Shown piece after piece: positions 33,980 through 41,791 of a DNA stretch of 41,791 nucleotides. Origin of the DNA: Acidobacteriota bacterium (lineage in GTDB: Bacteria; Acidobacteriota; Thermoanaerobaculia; Thermoanaerobaculales; Sulfomarinibacteraceae). The stretch spans positions 1 to 41,791 of the forward strand of contig JAJDNM010000018.1 in the NCBI GenBank assembly GCA_022340665.1. The letters run 5' to 3'. The notes beneath the pieces were generated by a model, which saw only the letters and a list, made by a program, of their open reading frames with translations, searched no databases and was not told the DNA's origin. The stretch's first letter is position 1. Every line of letters starts with the position of its first letter. The position numbers were made by a program, and so were the translations under genes.

Positions 33980-34540
33980 TGTCGTCTCCGCCAACGGTGC
34001 CGGCCACCTCTCTCAGGCTTTGCAGCAGCGTTCATACAGGGCCAGGTACTTCAAACTCTCTTTACACACCCTTCATCGAATTCTGATGCCGGATTCGCAG
34101 TGGTTTCACCCCGCCGCTCGAACCTTTCGCTATGGATACGCGGCAGAGCCACCATCCGCCAGCACGAAAATTTCACCCCGGTCCGTTGCAGCCGGCCTCG
34201 AAACGGAGTGCCCCAAAATGATGTACTGCTACTCGGACGCCGTGAGCCCGACGGATCATTCCGCATCCGCCGGCTCGGTCACTCATGCGATCGATGCCGC
34301 AACCAGATTCGAAACCAGGTGCGAGTGGCGGTCTCCGTCACAGAGCGAGAAAGTCGCGGCTCGCAGGGTGATGCCGGAGGCGTTGAGGACTATCCTCTGG
34401 ACCCTGGCGAGATATCGACCCGAACGTGGGGATGGATGAAACGCCCATTCCCGCCTGAGCTGTATCGCTCGCCGACGCAGAACGACAGATCACCTGTAAC
34501 TCGATCCCCACATCGCTGCATAAAACGACCTCGGTACACA

Positions 34541-34553
34541 CAGAGTGACTCTG
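34541..34553. promoter_or_regulatory. Perfect palindrome upstream of the PiT gene, possible operator
   Basis: CAGAGTGACTCTG is a perfect inverted repeat (6+1+6) located 134 bases before the transporter start. Its length suits a dimeric regulator. There is no proof of function. Confidence 0.3.
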
Positions 34554-34626
34554 TTCATGAATCCAGTCCACCCGGCTGCAGTCACAAATTGAGTTTCGAT
34601 GCCGGCTGTACTACCGTGTGTTCGGA

Positions 34627-34655
34627 TTGACGCCGACAGAAAATGGGTGTGATCG
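34627..34655 (+). promoter_or_regulatory. Weak candidate promoter just upstream of the PiT gene
   Basis: TTGACG, a 17-base spacer and a poor -10 (TGATCG) lie 32 to 60 bases before the start. A poor -10 with a good -35 would suit an activated promoter, but no clear Pho-box direct repeat is seen. Confidence 0.25.
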
Positions 34656-34686
34656 AGAACAGTGAGAACCTCCACTTAGGGGCATC

Positions 34687-36978
34687 ATGAGTTTCTTTCA
34701 AATAGCGATCGTCATCCTCTTCGGCCTCGCCGTCTCGGACCTGGTCGTCGGCGTCAGCAACGACGCGGTCAACTTCCTCAACTCCTCGATCGGCTCACGG
34801 GTGGCACCGCGATACGTCATCATGATCATCGCCAGCCTCGGCATACTCGCCGGCGTGACGTTTTCGTCCGGCATGATGGAGGTCGCGCGCAAAGGCATAT
34901 TCCACCCGCAACTTTTCACAATGCCCGAGCTGATGACGATCTTCCTCGCCGTCATGCTGACCGATATCATCCTCCTCGACCTCTACAACACCTTCGGTCT
35001 TCCCACGTCGACCACCGTGTCGATCGTCTTCGAGCTGCTCGGCGCAGCGGTCGCCGTGTCGCTTCTCAAGCTGTGGGAGAGCGGTTCGAGCCTGGGGGAG
35101 CTGGTCAACTACATCAACTCCGGCAAGGCGCTGGCCATCATCTTCGGAATCCTGCTGTCGGTTGTGATCGCGTTCCTCGCCGGCGCTGTGATCCAGTATT
35201 TCAGCCGACTGATCTTCACCTTCGATTACGAGAAACGCCTCCGGCGCTACGGCGCGCTGTGGGGAGGAGCGGCGCTCGCGTCGATCACCTATTTCATTCT
35301 CATCAAGGGCGCCAAGGGGGCCTCGTTCATCACTCCCGAAACTCTCTCGTGGATCAAGGACAACACCGGCCTGATCCTGATCGGTTCATTCGTGGTGTCG
35401 GCGATTCTGCTGCAGCTTCTGATGACCTTCACCCGCATCAACCCTCTGGCACTGGTCGTCCTCGTCGGCACATTTGCCCTCGCCATGGCCTTCGCTGCGA
35501 ACGACCTCGTCAACTTCATCGGCGTACCTCTCGCGGGCCTCAGCGCCTACACCGAGGCCTACGCCACCGCGGACCCGGTGAACGCAACGATGGAGGCGCT
35601 GGCGCAACCGGTGCGCTCGAGCACCCTGTTTCTTTTGACTGCAGGTGTGATCATGGTGATCACTCTGTGGTTCTCGCGCAAGGCCCGTTCGGTCACAAAA
35701 ACCGAGGTCCGCCTGGGAAGACAGGAGGAAGGCTTCGAGCGTTTCGAATCGTCCGTACTGTCCCGGGCCATCGTCCGTTCGGTCGCAAATGCTCTGGGGA
35801 ATGCGGGAACGCTCATTCCGAAACGCCTTCGAGGGTGGATTGCGAGTCGGTTCGATCGCTCGGAGATTCGACCCGCCCCGGCGGCCGATGGGTCAGTGCC
35901 GTCGTTCGACCTGGTACGGGCCGGCGTCAATGTGATGGTTGCAAGCGCGCTGATCTCACTGGCAACATCGTTCAAGCTGCCGCTGTCGACCACATACGTG
36001 ACCTTCATGGTGGCGATGGGCACATCTCTCTCGGACCAGGCCTGGGGGCGGGACAGTGCCGTCTATCGGGTGAGCGGGGTTCTCACCGTCATCGGGGGCT
36101 GGTTCTTCACCGCGATGATGGCGTTCACTGTTTCATCGATCTTCGCGACCCTGATTCTCTTCGGAGGCGGCTGGGCGGTCGGCGGCATTCTCGCTCTCGC
36201 GGTGTTCATGATCTACCGATCACATCACGTCCACCGGCGCCGCGAGAGGGCAGAGGAATCCGTGGACGTTTTCAACCTTCGCAAGATCAAGGACTCGACC
36301 GCGGCGGCCGAGGTGACTGTCCGTCATCTGGGCGTTTTTCTGCGCGAGGTGCGGAGGGTCTATTACACCGGATTCGACGGTCTCTTCGAGGAGAACCGGC
36401 AAGAGCTCAAGAAGGCCCGCGAGGGGCAACGCAAGGTCCAGCAGTGGTCCAACGTCATCGCCGCCAACATCTTCAAGGTCTTCCGCCTCCTTGAGTGGGA
36501 AGATGTCGAGACCTCCCAGCGGTACGCCCTCACCATCAGCAGCCTGCAGGAGATCTCGGAGAGCTTACGGGACATCGTCGTCCGATCCTACCTCCACGTT
36601 GCCAACAACCACTCGGGACTGCTCGCCGAACAAATCGCGGAGCTCGACAATATCCGGACCGACGTCGGGCAGATTCTCGAGCGTACCTCGAATGCGCTGC
36701 TCCTCGACGCAGAACCCGACACCGAAGCGATCGCAGCGGCCAACCGAGACCTGCGGATGTTGGTCAACGAATTCGACCAAAACCAGATTGCGCGGATCCA
36801 GGACAACCACTCGAAGACCCGACTCAGCATCCTCTTCTATAGCCTGGTTTGGGATTCAATGAAGATCGCCGAACAGACGACCTACATCTTCGACGTCTAT
36901 ATCGAATCTCTTCGACGCGACGGCGATACCAGCGGCCCGGGAGACCCGCAGGAACAGCCGCACGCCGAATCGGCCTGA
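34687..36978 (+). CDS. PiT-family phosphate transporter fused to a PhoU-like domain
   Basis: The protein has 763 residues. The N-terminal 510 residues form a PiT/SLC20 permease with duplicated signatures: GVSNDAVNF near 22-30 and FAANDLVNFIG near 271-281, within about ten or more membrane segments, plus LPLSTTYVTFM in the second half. From about 525 onward the protein is soluble and helical (VTVRHLGVFLREVRRVYYTGFDGLFEENRQELKKA, later LQEISESLRDIVVRSY), like PhoU. PiT carriers import metal phosphate or sodium/phosphate at low affinity. The fused PhoU-like domain is likely a built-in regulator. AGGGG four bases before the ATG is the ribosome-binding site. It heads a plus-strand set with the Na/Pi cotransporter and PhoU genes. 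Confidence 0.93.
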   Translation: MSFFQIAIVILFGLAVSDLVVGVSNDAVNFLNSSIGSRVAPRYVIMIIASLGILAGVTFSSGMMEVARKGIFHPQLFTMPELMTIFLAVMLTDIILLDLYNTFGLPTSTTVSIVFELLGAAVAVSLLKLWESGSSLGELVNYINSGKALAIIFGILLSVVIAFLAGAVIQYFSRLIFTFDYEKRLRRYGALWGGAALASITYFILIKGAKGASFITPETLSWIKDNTGLILIGSFVVSAILLQLLMTFTRINPLALVVLVGTFALAMAFAANDLVNFIGVPLAGLSAYTEAYATADPVNATMEALAQPVRSSTLFLLTAGVIMVITLWFSRKARSVTKTEVRLGRQEEGFERFESSVLSRAIVRSVANALGNAGTLIPKRLRGWIASRFDRSEIRPAPAADGSVPSFDLVRAGVNVMVASALISLATSFKLPLSTTYVTFMVAMGTSLSDQAWGRDSAVYRVSGVLTVIGGWFFTAMMAFTVSSIFATLILFGGGWAVGGILALAVFMIYRSHHVHRRRERAEESVDVFNLRKIKDSTAAAEVTVRHLGVFLREVRRVYYTGFDGLFEENRQELKKAREGQRKVQQWSNVIAANIFKVFRLLEWEDVETSQRYALTISSLQEISESLRDIVVRSYLHVANNHSGLLAEQIAELDNIRTDVGQILERTSNALLLDAEPDTEAIAAANRDLRMLVNEFDQNQIARIQDNHSKTRLSILFYSLVWDSMKIAEQTTYIFDVYIESLRRDGDTSGPGDPQEQPHAESA

Positions 36979-37139
36979 TCAGCTTGTTCCCAAGCGCTTA
37001 TAACCAGACAGCAAAATAAAGGCCTCGAGCCGCCAGGCATACGGCATTGGCAGAGTCGCTGCTAGGATGACACAGCGGTCGCGAGGTCCCCTTCCGCGGC
37101 TGCCAGTCCAACCAGTTGACTACTGGGGTCTCCACGTAG

Positions 37140-38273
37140 ATGAGCAACAGTATCGAAAAGGACATTCAGGACGCCAGCACGGATGCCATGTGGCAATCCA
37201 CAGCCGCACGCGTGTTGACGCTTCTGCTGCTGCTCTACGGTTTCCTCGTCAGCATCGGCATGCTTGGCAAGGCGTTCAAGATGTTCTCCGGCGGATTCGT
37301 TGGTGGATTGATCCAAAGTGCGTCGGACCCTCTGGTCGGCCTGTTCGTTGGGATCCTGGCGACAACTCTCGTGCAATCCTCATCGACCACGACGTCGTTG
37401 GTGGTGGCAATGGTTGGCAGCGGCAGCATGCCGATCGACACGGCTATCCCGATCGTCATGGGTGCCAACATTGGCACGTCGGTCACGAACACCCTCGTGA
37501 GTCTCGGTCACATCGGCCGCGGCCGCGAGTTCGAGCGGGCGTTCGCCGCTTCGACGGTCCACGATTTCTTCAATATTCTGTCAGTGGTTTTTCTGTTTCC
37601 ACTTCAGATCTCCTCAAATTTCCTCGGACGCCTCTCGACCGCCCTGGCACAGATTTTCCAGGAAGTCGGCGGGCTCACGTTTTCGAGTCCCCTCAAGCTC
37701 CTCACCGGCCCTGCCGTCAACGCCGCGGCGTCGGTTTTTGAAGACCACCCCTGGCTACTCCTCCTGGTCGCTCTCGCGATCATGTTCGCCTCGCTGCGGT
37801 ACCTCGTGGTGGTCCTCAAATCCATCGTCCTCGGCCGCGTCGAGGTCTTCTTCGACCAGACGCTCTTCGCCAACGCGGGCCGAGCGATGCTCTTCGGTCT
37901 CGTCATCACAGTATTTGTCCAATCATCAAGCATCACGACGTCTCTTGCCGTTCCCCTTGCGGGCGCCGGAATACTGACGCTTGCGCAGATCTTCCCCTAC
38001 ACCCTTGGCGCGAACATCGGTACGACCATCACGGCGATCCTGGCGGCCCTCGCAGTCGGCGAGCTCAGCGCGGTCACCGTGGCGTTCGCCCACCTTCTTT
38101 TCAACGTCTGCGGTATCGCAGTGATCTGGCCCTTGCCAGCGATACGCAAGATACCGCTTGGCCTTGCCGAAGGGTTTTCGTCGCTTGCAGCAAGCCATCG
38201 CTGGATAGCCGTCGCCTACATCCTCGTCTGTTTCTACACCGTGCCATTCGTGGCAGTTTTACTTTTGAGGTGA
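37140..38273 (+). CDS. Na/Pi cotransporter-family protein
   Basis: The protein has 377 residues. It has the two inverted Na_Pi_cotrans repeats, each with the diagnostic QSSS motif: LVQSSSTTTSL near 78-88 and FVQSSSITTSL near 260-270. Each is followed by MGANIGTSVTN or LGANIGTTITA. About eight to nine membrane segments are visible. SLC34/NptA proteins move phosphate with sodium; direction and affinity cannot be told. There is no good Shine-Dalgarno and a stop codon (TAG) sits directly before the ATG, so the start is fixed. Unlike many bacterial homologues it has no C-terminal PhoU domain of its own; a separate PhoU gene follows after three bases. Confidence 0.93.
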   Translation: MSNSIEKDIQDASTDAMWQSTAARVLTLLLLLYGFLVSIGMLGKAFKMFSGGFVGGLIQSASDPLVGLFVGILATTLVQSSSTTTSLVVAMVGSGSMPIDTAIPIVMGANIGTSVTNTLVSLGHIGRGREFERAFAASTVHDFFNILSVVFLFPLQISSNFLGRLSTALAQIFQEVGGLTFSSPLKLLTGPAVNAAASVFEDHPWLLLLVALAIMFASLRYLVVVLKSIVLGRVEVFFDQTLFANAGRAMLFGLVITVFVQSSSITTSLAVPLAGAGILTLAQIFPYTLGANIGTTITAILAALAVGELSAVTVAFAHLLFNVCGIAVIWPLPAIRKIPLGLAEGFSSLAASHRWIAVAYILVCFYTVPFVAVLLLR

Positions 38274-38276
38274 ACC

Positions 38277-38969
38277 ATGATCAAGGAATTTTTCGAGCTA
38301 TTTCGCCGAGACAATCTGATGCAGCAGGCCTACGACCAGTCACTCGAGATGCTCGAGGCCGACCGGGAGATGTTCCTCGCCGCCTCAAGCTCGCTTCGCG
38401 AGCATGACGACGCGCGCATCGAGCTCGACATCTACGCCAAGGACCAGCTGATCAACGCCTACGAGCGCGAGGTCCGACGCAAGGTGTTGACCCACCTCGC
38501 GCTGACAACGAGCAAGAACATCGCCGCCGGTCTCGCGCTGGTGAGCATCGTCATCGATATCGAGCGCATCGGCGATCTGACCAAGAACATCGTCGATCTG
38601 GCCCTCAATCACCCGGGAAAGCTGCACTGCGGCCCGCTCGAGGAAGGCATCCGCAAGATCGAAACCACGGTCAAGACGATGTTCACCCTGCTCATCGAGG
38701 CCCTGCCCGAGGGAGACGTGGACAAGGCCAAGGAGGTGATGTCAGAGCACTGGTGGATCGCTCGCCGGAGTGATGAGATCTTGAATCGACTGATCAAGCG
38801 GAGCGAGCCCGATTTGGTGTGTGCCGAGGCGGTGAGCACGGCGCTCTATGTGCGGTTCCTCAAACGAATCTCGGCCCATCTCATGAACATCGCCTCGAGC
38901 ATCGTCAATCCGTTCGATCGCATCGGCTTTCGGGATGGCGATGCGATCAACCCGCAGGACGACGAGTAG
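38277..38969 (+). CDS. PhoU-domain protein paired with the Na/Pi cotransporter
   Basis: The protein has 230 residues, all helical. Two PhoU-type three-helix bundles are suggested, with IDIERIGDLTKNIVDLAL near 92-109 and RFLKRISAHLMNIASSIVNP near 193-212, the positions of the conserved E/R..D...N metal-site motifs. GAGGTG four bases before the ATG lies within the end of the cotransporter gene, so they are translationally linked. It probably modulates that cotransporter, in the way Na/Pi-PhoU fusions do in other bacteria. It ends 13 bases before the convergent phoR stop. Confidence 0.88.
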   Translation: MIKEFFELFRRDNLMQQAYDQSLEMLEADREMFLAASSSLREHDDARIELDIYAKDQLINAYEREVRRKVLTHLALTTSKNIAAGLALVSIVIDIERIGDLTKNIVDLALNHPGKLHCGPLEEGIRKIETTVKTMFTLLIEALPEGDVDKAKEVMSEHWWIARRSDEILNRLIKRSEPDLVCAEAVSTALYVRFLKRISAHLMNIASSIVNPFDRIGFRDGDAINPQDDE

Positions 38970-38982
38970 CTCGAATCTTTGG

Positions 38983-40260
38983 TCAGTCTGGCTTCTGCAC
39001 CGGAAGAAAACGAACCCTCACCGTGGTCCCGACGCCCTCTCGGGAGTCGAGCTCCAGCGTGCCTCCCAGGGCCTGTACCATGTGCTTGACGATGGCCAGA
39101 CCGAGGCCGAGGCCCCCGTCACCCGGCGTTCTCGCCCGGTCCACCCTGTAAAATCGCTGAAGAACGGCCTTCAGCTCACCGGACGGAATCCCTTCACCAT
39201 TGTCCTCGACCTCGATCACCGGCGTATCATCCTCGGTGAAACCCCGGACCTTGACCCAACCGCCAGGTCGGTTGTACTTGATCGCGTTGTCGACCAGATT
39301 GCGGATCACACGATAGAAACCGCGGCGATCGCTCCAGCACTCCAGGCCGTCCTCTATCGCCAACCTCACCTCGACCTTCGCCGATTCAGACTCCGGCTTC
39401 AGGTCCACCACGACATCATGGACAATTGACGCCACTGACACAGGTTCCAGCACGAGCTCGACCTGCCCCGCCTCGATGGTGGCAAGCTCGTAAAGCTCCG
39501 CAGTGAGGCGGTCGAGACGCTCGACCTGATGGACCAGCATCGCCGCGAGACGCGGATCCACCTCGCCCTCGAGTGCTTCGACGGTGGTCCTGAGAACGGT
39601 CAACGGCGAGCGCAGCTCGTGGCTGAGATCCTGGACGAAACGTCGCCTGAACTCGGCCGCCCTACGCACCAGCCCAACGTCGGTGAACAGGACCACCGCA
39701 CCGCCACCGCGCACCGGAAAGGCGTGGACCTCCCACAGGCCGCGAGGGTTTTCGATCACCACCGGTTCGGGATCCTCGCCGCCGGCTGCTGCCTCGACTG
39801 CTCTCACCGCCCCCGGGTTGCGCAGGATTTCCAGTAGGTGGGTGCCCACCGCGACTCGCTCGACACCACAGAATCGTCGCGCCACCCGGTTGATCAGACG
39901 GATATCGAGGTCAGAGCTCACGACCAGCAAACCGTCACCGAGACTCGACGTCAGGTCTTCGAGCAGCTCTGATGTCCTGGCCCTCTCTGATTCGCAGGCA
40001 CGTGCCGTCTGATGGAGTTCTCTCACAGCGCGTTGCGCGTCATGAGCATTATCCGCATCAAGATCACGCATCATTTCCCGTACCGGCGCCGCAGTCGTTC
40101 GCCAGGTCACCATTTCGAGGGACACCACCGCCAGCACCCAAAGCAGTATCGCAACCCACACTCCGCTCCAACCGTCACGTCCCGACGCCCAATAGAGGCC
40201 CAGGAACAACAGCGGCAGCCCCGCCAGAGCCGAAGTCAGCAGATGGACGCGTCGCTTCAC
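38983..40260 (-). CDS. phoR: Phosphate-regulon sensor histidine kinase PhoR
   Basis: The protein has 425 residues. Two N-terminal membrane segments (about 7-25 and 33-52) have almost no periplasmic loop, typical of PhoR, which reads phosphate through the Pst/PhoU complex. A PAS domain covers about 95-195. HisKA has the phospho-acceptor His214 in DLSHELRSPL, and the HATPase domain has NLVDNAIKYN, DNGEGIP and GGLGLGLAIVKH. The start is GTG at 40260, overlapping the phoB stop by four bases (GTGA). Context fixes the name. Confidence 0.93.
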   Translation of the reverse strand: MKRRVHLLTSALAGLPLLFLGLYWASGRDGWSGVWVAILLWVLAVVSLEMVTWRTTAAPVREMMRDLDADNAHDAQRAVRELHQTARACESERARTSELLEDLTSSLGDGLLVVSSDLDIRLINRVARRFCGVERVAVGTHLLEILRNPGAVRAVEAAAGGEDPEPVVIENPRGLWEVHAFPVRGGGAVVLFTDVGLVRRAAEFRRRFVQDLSHELRSPLTVLRTTVEALEGEVDPRLAAMLVHQVERLDRLTAELYELATIEAGQVELVLEPVSVASIVHDVVVDLKPESESAKVEVRLAIEDGLECWSDRRGFYRVIRNLVDNAIKYNRPGGWVKVRGFTEDDTPVIEVEDNGEGIPSGELKAVLQRFYRVDRARTPGDGGLGLGLAIVKHMVQALGGTLELDSREGVGTTVRVRFLPVQKPD

Positions 40261-40943
40261 GAGTAACCCCGAAATCGATAGCCGGCGCCGATGATCGTCT
40301 CGATCACCTCACCGCCGAGCTTTTTCCGGAGCGCCCTGACGTGGACATCGACCGTCCGCGTTTCGATGTCGCTCGACAGACCCCAGACCCGTTCAAGGAT
40401 GTTCTCGCGCGACGCGACCCGCGGCCTTGTCGTCACCAGATGCCACAGGAGTTCGAACTCACGTACGGTGAGCCGGACAGGCGCGCCGTCGAGCTTCACC
40501 TCCATCGCCCCCCGGTCAATTTCGAGCCGGGAGTCGGCGTAGGAGTCGTCCGGCACACCGCCGTCCAGGTTCCTCCGCCGGAGAAGTGCGCGGATCCGGC
40601 TGCGGAGTTCTCGCAGAGAGAACGGCTTCGTGATGTAGTCGTCCGCGCCGAGGTCGAGGCCGAGGACCCGATCACTCTCGGTCACCCTCGCGGTGAGGAT
40701 GATGATCGGCAGGTCGGCAACCGCCGGCGTTTCGCGCAACTCACGACACACGCCGAGCCCGTCGAGGTCCGGCAGGTTGAGGTCGAGAATCACCAGGTCC
40801 GGCGGATTGTCGAGGATGCCCTCGAGCCCCTCGCGACCGGTGGCGAAACGCTCCACTTGATATCCGTCACGCTCAAGAGCAATTCCGAGCGTCGTCGAGA
40901 GGTCCGGATCATCTTCCACCAGCACCAACCGTTGGGAGGTCAT
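40257..40943 (-). CDS. phoB: Phosphate-regulon response regulator PhoB
   Basis: The protein has 228 residues. The receiver has phospho-acceptor Asp54 in LVILDLNLPD, a conserved Thr in ILTARV and a KPF motif. An OmpR/PhoB winged helix follows, ending in RVWGLSSDIETRTVDVHVRALRKKLGG..IETIIGAGYRF. AGGAG seven bases upstream fixes the ATG at 40943, rather than an in-frame ATG at 41057 inside phoU. The phoU stop codon is separated from this ATG by a single base, so translation is coupled. Confidence 0.94.
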   Translation of the reverse strand: MTSQRLVLVEDDPDLSTTLGIALERDGYQVERFATGREGLEGILDNPPDLVILDLNLPDLDGLGVCRELRETPAVADLPIIILTARVTESDRVLGLDLGADDYITKPFSLRELRSRIRALLRRRNLDGGVPDDSYADSRLEIDRGAMEVKLDGAPVRLTVREFELLWHLVTTRPRVASRENILERVWGLSSDIETRTVDVHVRALRKKLGGEVIETIIGAGYRFRGYS

Positions 40944-40944
40944 C

Positions 40945-41613
40945 TCATTTCTCCTGCGCGATATCGATGTGTCGGATCGGCTCTGCCTCGACGAGGTAGA
41001 CGACCTCCTCGGAGATGTTGGTCGCCTGGTCGGCAATCCGCTCGATGTGACGCGCAACGAGAATCAGATCGATGGCCCGTGAGATCGTTTTGGGATCCTC
41101 GATCATATAGGTCAGGAGGACTCTGAAAATCTGCAGGTACAGCGCATCCACCTCGTCGTCGCGGAGGATGACGCCGCGCGCAGCATCGGCATCCCGCGCC
41201 ACGTACGCTGCGATGGCGTCGGTCACCATCGCATGCGCGAGGCCGAGCATGCGCGGAAGGTCGACCAGGGATTTCAGCTGCGGGTACTTGCTCAGATGAA
41301 GGACGCCCTCCGCAATGTTGACCGCATTATCGGCGATCCGCTCGAGCTCCGGTCCGAGCTTGATCGCGACGATGACAAAACGGAGATCTGTTGCAGTCGG
41401 CTGCTGGCGCGCGATGAATTCTGTCGCCAGGCGATCGATCTCGACCTCGTGCTGGTCGATCTCTTCATCCATCGCGATGACTTCCTCGGCGAGCTCGACA
41501 TCCTGGTTGGCGAGGGCCACCGAGATGTCGTCGAGGCATTTTTCCACCAACCCGGCCATCGACAGGATGCTTCGCTTGATCTCTTCCAGTTCTTCTTCGA
41601 ATTGCCGCTGCAT
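40945..41613 (-). CDS. phoU: Phosphate transport regulator PhoU
   Basis: The protein has 222 residues in two PhoU repeats. The conserved ELERIADNAVNIAEGVL (about 83-100) and RHIERIADQATNISEEVVYLVE (about 187-208) carry the E..R..D...N metal and binding motifs. PhoU links the Pst transporter to PhoR and represses the regulon when phosphate is plentiful. GGAG seven bases before ATG 41613 decides the start over an upstream in-frame ATG at 41748 inside pstB. It lies 40 bases after pstB and directly before phoB. Confidence 0.95.
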   Translation of the reverse strand: MQRQFEEELEEIKRSILSMAGLVEKCLDDISVALANQDVELAEEVIAMDEEIDQHEVEIDRLATEFIARQQPTATDLRFVIVAIKLGPELERIADNAVNIAEGVLHLSKYPQLKSLVDLPRMLGLAHAMVTDAIAAYVARDADAARGVILRDDEVDALYLQIFRVLLTYMIEDPKTISRAIDLILVARHIERIADQATNISEEVVYLVEAEPIRHIDIAQEK

Positions 41614-41653
41614 GGGTGACTCCAGTGAGCTAAAATCTACCAGCTCGATCCTT

Positions 41654-41791
41654 CTATCCAAATCTCCCGGTGATGTACTCTTCGGTGATCGCTTTCGCGG
41701 GCTTGGTGAACATGGTGGTCGTATCTCCCACCTCCACCAGTTCACCAAGCATGAAGAAAGCCGTCCGATCGGCGATGCGTGCCGCCTGCTG
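41654..41791 (-). CDS. pstB: Phosphate ABC transporter ATP-binding protein PstB, C-terminal end
   Basis: The 45 C-terminal residues are visible; the gene runs off the window. [20 protein letters not shown] is the H-loop-distal segment of PstB, and the protein ends [10 protein letters not shown], the highly conserved PstB terminus. PstB energises high-affinity phosphate uptake. It is followed directly by phoU, phoB and phoR, so the upstream part of a pst operon should lie beyond the window edge. Confidence 0.93.
   Translation of the reverse strand, partial: QQAARIADRTAFFMLGELVEVGDTTTMFTKPAKAITEEYITGRFG

Larger units (their letters stand above)
33830..34686. other. Long gene-free region upstream of the phosphate transporter
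   Basis: About 860 bases without a gene I can support. Overlapping open frames on both strands (the longest about 176 codons at 34100-34630) have low-complexity, Arg/Ser/Pro-rich translations and no motif. The region holds a strong hairpin (33862-33883), a sigma-70-like promoter reading toward the transporter (33952-33979), a perfect 13-base palindrome (34541-34553) and a second possible promoter (34627-34655). It may be a long 5' leader, an unrecognised RNA gene or the remains of a lost gene. Confidence 0.5.

Noticed and set aside
34300-34325. A TTCGAA-containing stretch resembling a tRNA T-loop
   Set aside because: The flanking bases do not form a five-pair T stem and there is no acceptor or anticodon arm at the right distance.
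34100-34630. A 176-codon open frame before the PiT gene
   Set aside because: Several frames overlap here on both strands. The composition is random-looking, with no ribosome-binding site or recognisable domain. It is kept only as part of the gene-free region.
35073-36494. A 473-codon open frame on the plus strand
   Set aside because: It overlaps the PiT transporter gene in another frame and reads as Arg/Gly/Pro-rich sequence typical of a shifted frame.

Overview
The window is GC-rich, gene-dense bacterial chromosome (41,791 bases, about 35 genes). It looks like a free-living didermic bacterium. There are many exported proteins with signal peptides, large TPR/DUF3857/transglutaminase proteins, an ELWxxDGT beta-propeller protein, several two-component systems with sigma-54 activators, and a complete-looking phosphate regulon. 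This gene mix fits an Acidobacteriota-like lineage (possibly Thermoanaerobaculia), but that placement is inference only: there is no rRNA gene. I see no phage, IS element, CRISPR array, tRNA or rRNA.

Layout. (1) 1-5000: the start of a dynamin-like GTPase, gamma-glutamyltransferase, a SMUG1-type uracil-DNA glycosylase, an orphan zinc-ribbon protein and tRNA thiouridylase MnmA. (2) 5000-12,650: a signalling block with an NtrC-type regulator, a PDZ/multi-TM/GAF/PAS histidine kinase and a cNMP-binding-fold/DUF4388 protein on the minus strand, and divergently a large protein with a class III nucleotide-cyclase-like domain. (3) 12,700-22,800: RsgA, two giant paralogous exported TPR-DUF3857-transglutaminase-like proteins (one apparently catalytically dead), a HAD phosphatase and mannose-1-phosphate guanylyltransferase. 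(4) 22,885-29,320: a long minus-strand housekeeping operon, rplU-rpmA-obgE-nadD-rsfS-rlmH-dksA/traR-holA, followed by a second NtrC-type regulator. (5) 29,430-33,820: the ELWxxDGT protein, an ECF sigma/anti-sigma/Spy-like envelope module and a lipid kinase. (6) 33,830-41,791: an 860-base gene-free stretch and then a phosphate island. It holds a PiT-PhoU fusion, an Na/Pi cotransporter and a PhoU on the plus strand, convergent with pstB-phoU-phoB-phoR on the minus strand.

Two patterns cut across the genes. First, at least six intergenic loci carry the same kind of element: runs of 7-base repeats arranged as inverted arms around a C-rich/G-rich core (CCCACCC... and ...GGGCGGG). The heptamer differs between copies (GAGTTTT, GAGGAAT/ATTCCTA, AGTATCC, GGCTTGA) while the 7-base period stays. 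Some copies supply or abut a neighbour's stop codon. This is the best candidate here for an undescribed element. Second, many first genes of transcription units have a TANNNT box exactly six bases before the start codon and no usable Shine-Dalgarno, as expected for leaderless mRNAs. Operon-internal and ribosomal genes have normal Shine-Dalgarno sequences. This pattern also settles several start codons.
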